Source of the DNA: Sphingomonadales bacterium UBA7473
GTDB taxonomy: Bacteria > Pseudomonadota > Alphaproteobacteria > Sphingomonadales > Sphingomonadaceae
DNA length: 9,514 bases
Reading direction: 5' to 3'
Assembly: GCA_002478575.1 (NCBI GenBank)
Contig: DLOX01000088.1
Coordinates: 1-9,514, forward strand
The translations under genes were made by a program, and so were the position numbers. The number at the start of each line of letters is the position of its first letter. The first letter of the stretch is position 1. This document shows, in pieces, positions 7,793 through 9,514 of the stretch. The notes under the pieces are model-generated. The model searched no databases, was not told where the DNA came from, and was given only the letters and a program-made list of their open reading frames with translations.

Positions 7793-7800
7793 CTCCCCTT
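7793..7800 (-). promoter_or_regulatory. Strong ribosome binding site that points to a TTG start for the receptor
   Basis: On the minus strand AAGGGGAG (7800-7793) stands 7 nt before TTG 7785. It lies inside the first codons of the longer ATG frame (7809), whose own upstream bases (GACTCGCGTGG) hold no Shine-Dalgarno match at proper spacing; the nearest AGGA is about 20 nt away. Starting at TTG also gives a cleaner signal peptide, with a short basic n-region. Confidence 0.65.
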
Positions 7801-7846
7801 TTTTTCCATCCACGCGAGTCAGAGTTCACTTCCTGATACGCAGAAT

Positions 7847-7863
7847 GGTTTCCCAACGAAACC
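7847..7863. promoter_or_regulatory. Inverted repeat GGTTTC-N5-GAAACC, candidate operator
   Basis: Two exact 6-bp arms around CCAAC form a 17-bp dyad about 60 nt upstream of the receptor start, the usual place for a repressor site or a 5'-leader hairpin. No regulator gene is in the window to pair it with, and a 6-bp dyad can occur by chance in a region this size. Confidence 0.35.
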
Positions 7864-7974
7864 TGTCTTTTGAGCCACTGAGCGGCAAATGAGCAATTTT
7901 TATACACCGGTAAATTTATTTGCACAGCCGATAACAACTTCTACATCCTGAAATTAAATGGCCTAATGTAAGGC

Positions 7975-8014
7975 AAGCGCCTTGGAATGTGCGGGGTGCT
8001 CCGGCTAGGCGCTT
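7975..8014 (+). promoter_or_regulatory. Structured 5' leader upstream of purU
   Basis: AAGCGCCT (7975-7982) is exactly complementary to AGGCGCTT (8007-8014), and inside them CGGG-GTGC-TCCG (7992-8003) forms a second small stem. The result is a 40-nt nested stem-loop ending 43 nt before the purU start. The left arm can instead form AAGGC-AAGC-GCCTT (7970-7983), so two folds compete. This could be a cis-regulatory RNA or simply a stable leader; it does not match a riboswitch class that I can recognise. Confidence 0.4.
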
Positions 8015-8057
8015 CACCTCAGAAACCAAGCCAATTGAAACAAAGTGGGGAGCTTCG

Positions 8058-8915
8058 ATGACGAAAAGAGCTGATTTTGTGCTGCTGATCGCGAGTGAAG
8101 ACCGAAAGGGCATTGTGGCGGCGGTTGCGAATTCAATCGTGAGCCAAGACTGCAATATCATCGAAAGCGCCCAGTTTGGCGATGACAGCACCCATCGCTT
8201 CTTCATGCGCGTCGCGATCAGTGGTCCAGAAGGGATGACAACTGAGCACTTTACAGAGGCGTTTAACCCCGTGGCAACAGCGTTTAGGCTCGATTGGCAA
8301 ATTCATGATCTGCGCAAGAAGTTGCGCGTCATGATCATGGTCAGCCAAGGCGGGCATTGCCTGAATGATTTGCTTTACCGCACGTCGACCAATCGGCTCC
8401 CGATGGATGTCACCAGCATTGTTTCGAACCACCTGACTTGGCAGCGACGGGCAGAGCATGAAGGTATCCCCTTCCACCACATGCCAATCACTCCTGAGAA
8501 TAAGCTAGAGCAAGAAGCAAAAATGCTGGCGATGGTCGAGGAGCAGAAGGTCGATCTGATCATTCTCGCGCGCTATATGCAGGTACTCTCCGATCAGCTT
8601 TGCCGGAAACTGGATGGTCGTGTGATCAATATCCATCATAGCTTCTTACCCGGCTTCAAGGGCGCGAAGCCTTATCACCGCGCCTATGATCGCGGCGTGA
8701 AGATGGTTGGCGCCACTGCCCACTATGTCACTGCAGATCTCGATGAAGGGCCAATCATCACGCAGGATGTGTCGATTGTTGATCATTCTGACACGGTCGA
8801 AGATTTGATCGCGCAAGGGCAAGATACCGAAAGCCGCGTCTTGGCTCGTGCAGTGAAGCTTCACATTGAACATCGCGTGATGCGGAATGGCAACCGTACC
8901 GTTGTGTTCAAATAG
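8058..8915 (+). CDS. purU: Formyltetrahydrofolate deformylase
   Basis: A 285-residue PurU, the normal family length, hydrolysing 10-formyl-tetrahydrofolate to tetrahydrofolate and formate in the cytoplasm. Residues about 6-85 are an ACT-type regulatory domain (FVLLIASEDRKGIVAAVA, then CNIIESAQF). Residues about 88-285 are the formyltransferase-like catalytic domain, with RVMIMVSQGGHCLNDLL (90-106), the NIHHSFLPGFKGAKPYHRAY block (191-210) and LDEGPIITQDV (228-238). N191, H193 and D229 match the Asn-His-Asp triad known from glycinamide ribonucleotide formyltransferases and PurU. The start ATG 8058 is preceded by GGGGAG 5 nt upstream; the longer GTG frame from 7989 was rejected because its extra residues are not part of the family. 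The enzyme balances the folate pool and supplies formate. It is followed after 9 nt by the ProX gene and so is probably in an operon with it. Confidence 0.95.
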   Translation: MTKRADFVLLIASEDRKGIVAAVANSIVSQDCNIIESAQFGDDSTHRFFMRVAISGPEGMTTEHFTEAFNPVATAFRLDWQIHDLRKKLRVMIMVSQGGHCLNDLLYRTSTNRLPMDVTSIVSNHLTWQRRAEHEGIPFHHMPITPENKLEQEAKMLAMVEEQKVDLIILARYMQVLSDQLCRKLDGRVINIHHSFLPGFKGAKPYHRAYDRGVKMVGATAHYVTADLDEGPIITQDVSIVDHSDTVEDLIAQGQDTESRVLARAVKLHIEHRVMRNGNRTVVFK

Positions 8916-8924
8916 GCTATAACA

Positions 8925-9422
8925 GTGTCACGCGAAGCGGAATTGTTGGCAGCTCTGGATGAACATGGAATGGCCTGGCAGCTCCATGAACATGAAGCCG
9001 TTTTCACTGTCGAAGCCAGCGCTCAGCTTCACGTCGATATCGCTGGCGAGCATACAAAAAATCTCTTTCTGAAGGACGCGGCGGGCCAATTTTGGCTGGT
9101 CACAGTGCCGCATGATGCTCGGGTCGACTTAAAGGCCCTTCCTGCAAGCATTGGATCAAAGAAAGTCAGCTTTGGCAAAGCCGAGGATATGGAACGGCTG
9201 CTTGGCATCTCGCCTGGTTCCGTGACGCCTCTCGCGGCCTTCAACGACAGCGAAGGACAAGCGAAAGTTGTTCTAGACGCAAAATTGGCAAGTGCGGCTT
9301 GCGTGAACATCCATCCGCTTCGCAACACTGCCACCCTTGGCCTCAGCGGTTCAGATCTTTGCGCATTTCTATCCGCACATGGTCACCAGCCCCTAATCGT
9401 TGAAGTCCCGAGCATCTCATGA
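8925..9422 (+). CDS. ProX/YbaK-type aminoacyl-tRNA deacylase (trans-editing of misacylated tRNA-Pro)
   Basis: A 165-residue single-domain protein of the YbaK/ProX family, which hydrolyses tRNA-Pro wrongly charged with alanine (ProXp-ala type) or, in related members, other residues. Visible family marks are HTKNLFLKD (43-51) with the conserved lysine K45, GSVTPLAAFND (98-108), and HPLRNTATLGLS (130-141). All are intact. Many alphaproteobacterial prolyl-tRNA synthetases lack a working insertion editing domain and rely on such a free protein, which fits the inferred host. The start is GTG 8925, 9 nt after the purU stop, with only a weak TAGG upstream, so coupling to purU translation is likely. 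Its TGA overlaps an ATG (ATGA, 9419-9422). Exact tRNA/amino-acid specificity cannot be read here. Confidence 0.88.
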   Translation: MSREAELLAALDEHGMAWQLHEHEAVFTVEASAQLHVDIAGEHTKNLFLKDAAGQFWLVTVPHDARVDLKALPASIGSKKVSFGKAEDMERLLGISPGSVTPLAAFNDSEGQAKVVLDAKLASAACVNIHPLRNTATLGLSGSDLCAFLSAHGHQPLIVEVPSIS

Positions 9423-9478
9423 TTGACCGCACCATAGACCCTGCCATGATTGGCACTGAACATTCAATCGATTGGTAA
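9419..9478 (+). CDS. Possible 19-codon ORF coupled to the ProX stop
   Basis: The ATG at 9419 overlaps the ProX TGA as ATGA and opens a frame of 19 residues (MIDRTIDPAMIGTEHSIDW) ending in TAA at 9478, 16 nt before the next gene start. The position is suggestive of translational coupling, but the peptide has no recognisable motif and a frame this short is easily due to chance. It may simply be spacer DNA. Confidence 0.2.
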   Translation: MIDRTIDPAMIGTEHSIDW

Positions 9479-9494
9479 GAAGGAACCATATCCC

Positions 9495-9514
9495 ATGAAG
9501 ACCCGCGCCGCCGT
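9495..9514 (+). CDS. Start of a gene resembling class III alcohol dehydrogenase (S-(hydroxymethyl)glutathione dehydrogenase), cut by window edge
   Basis: Only the first codons are present: ATG AAG ACC CGC GCC GCC, reading MKTRAA(V). That opening is characteristic of zinc-dependent class III alcohol dehydrogenases, which oxidise the glutathione adduct of formaldehyde. AAGGA (9480-9484) lies 10 nt upstream as a good ribosome site. With six to seven residues the identity is a guess supported by its neighbour purU, another one-carbon enzyme; a gene start here is much more certain than its product. Confidence 0.5.

Larger units (their letters stand above)
7786..8057. promoter_or_regulatory. Divergent intergenic region between the receptor cluster and purU
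   Basis: This stretch separates two divergently transcribed units and must hold both promoters. AT-rich DNA at about 7885-7960 is the likely core. On the minus strand TATAAA (7902-7897 area) could be a -10 for the receptor, without a clear -35. On the plus strand TTGCAC (7920-7925) with TACATC 16 nt later is a weak candidate for purU. These hexamer calls are by eye only. The region also holds the inverted repeat at 7847-7863 and the stem-loop at 7975-8014, listed separately. No ORF in it looks real. Confidence 0.55.

Noticed and set aside
7875..7880. Cobalamin-riboswitch-like GCCACTG string in the divergent region
   Set aside because: The single short string is not accompanied by a B12 box or the other conserved segments, so it is coincidence.
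7989..8057. Upstream extension of purU to GTG 7989
   Set aside because: The added residues run through the stem-loop leader and are not PurU-like, while ATG 8058 has GGGGAG at proper spacing.

Overview
The window looks like chromosome from an alphaproteobacterium, most likely a sphingomonad (Sphingomonadaceae or Erythrobacteraceae). The basis is the style of the proteins: a large TonB-dependent receptor, a TPR-sulfotransferase of the type common beside such receptors in that group, a Spinster-like MFS permease, and a ProX-type trans-editing protein. This assignment is from recognition, not from a database search. There are no tRNAs, rRNAs, insertion sequences, CRISPR arrays or phage genes.

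Right to left on the minus strand (7785 to 1) runs a five-gene cluster: TonB-dependent outer-membrane receptor, TPR-sulfotransferase, MFS transporter, aldehyde dehydrogenase, and the first 45 codons of an enolase-superfamily (mandelate racemase/muconate lactonizing type) enzyme cut by the window edge. The last four are very tightly packed (12-nt gap, 8-nt overlap, 4-nt ATGA overlap). The receptor is separated from them by 133 nt holding two hairpins and a possible 7-codon leader ORF. The natural reading is an uptake-and-catabolism locus: the receptor brings a small organic molecule across the outer membrane, the permease across the inner membrane, and the dehydrogenase and enolase-superfamily enzyme process it. 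The substrate cannot be named from this sequence. The sulfotransferase is the odd member of such a pathway.

A divergent intergenic region (about 7786-8057) contains a GGTTTC-N5-GAAACC inverted repeat on the receptor side and a structured leader on the other side. Left to right on the plus strand come purU (10-formyl-tetrahydrofolate deformylase), a ProX/YbaK-type aminoacyl-tRNA deacylase, a possible 19-codon ORF overlapping its stop, and the first 20 nt of a gene whose start (MKTRAAV) resembles class III alcohol dehydrogenase / S-(hydroxymethyl)glutathione dehydrogenase. If that last reading is right, purU and the dehydrogenase both handle one-carbon units (formate and formaldehyde), with the tRNA-editing gene between them.

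Nothing here is clearly a new defence or mobile system. The most interesting points are the receptor with exactly six closely spaced cysteine pairs, the sulfotransferase inside a catabolic-looking operon, and the RNA structure plus mini-ORF between receptor and operon body.
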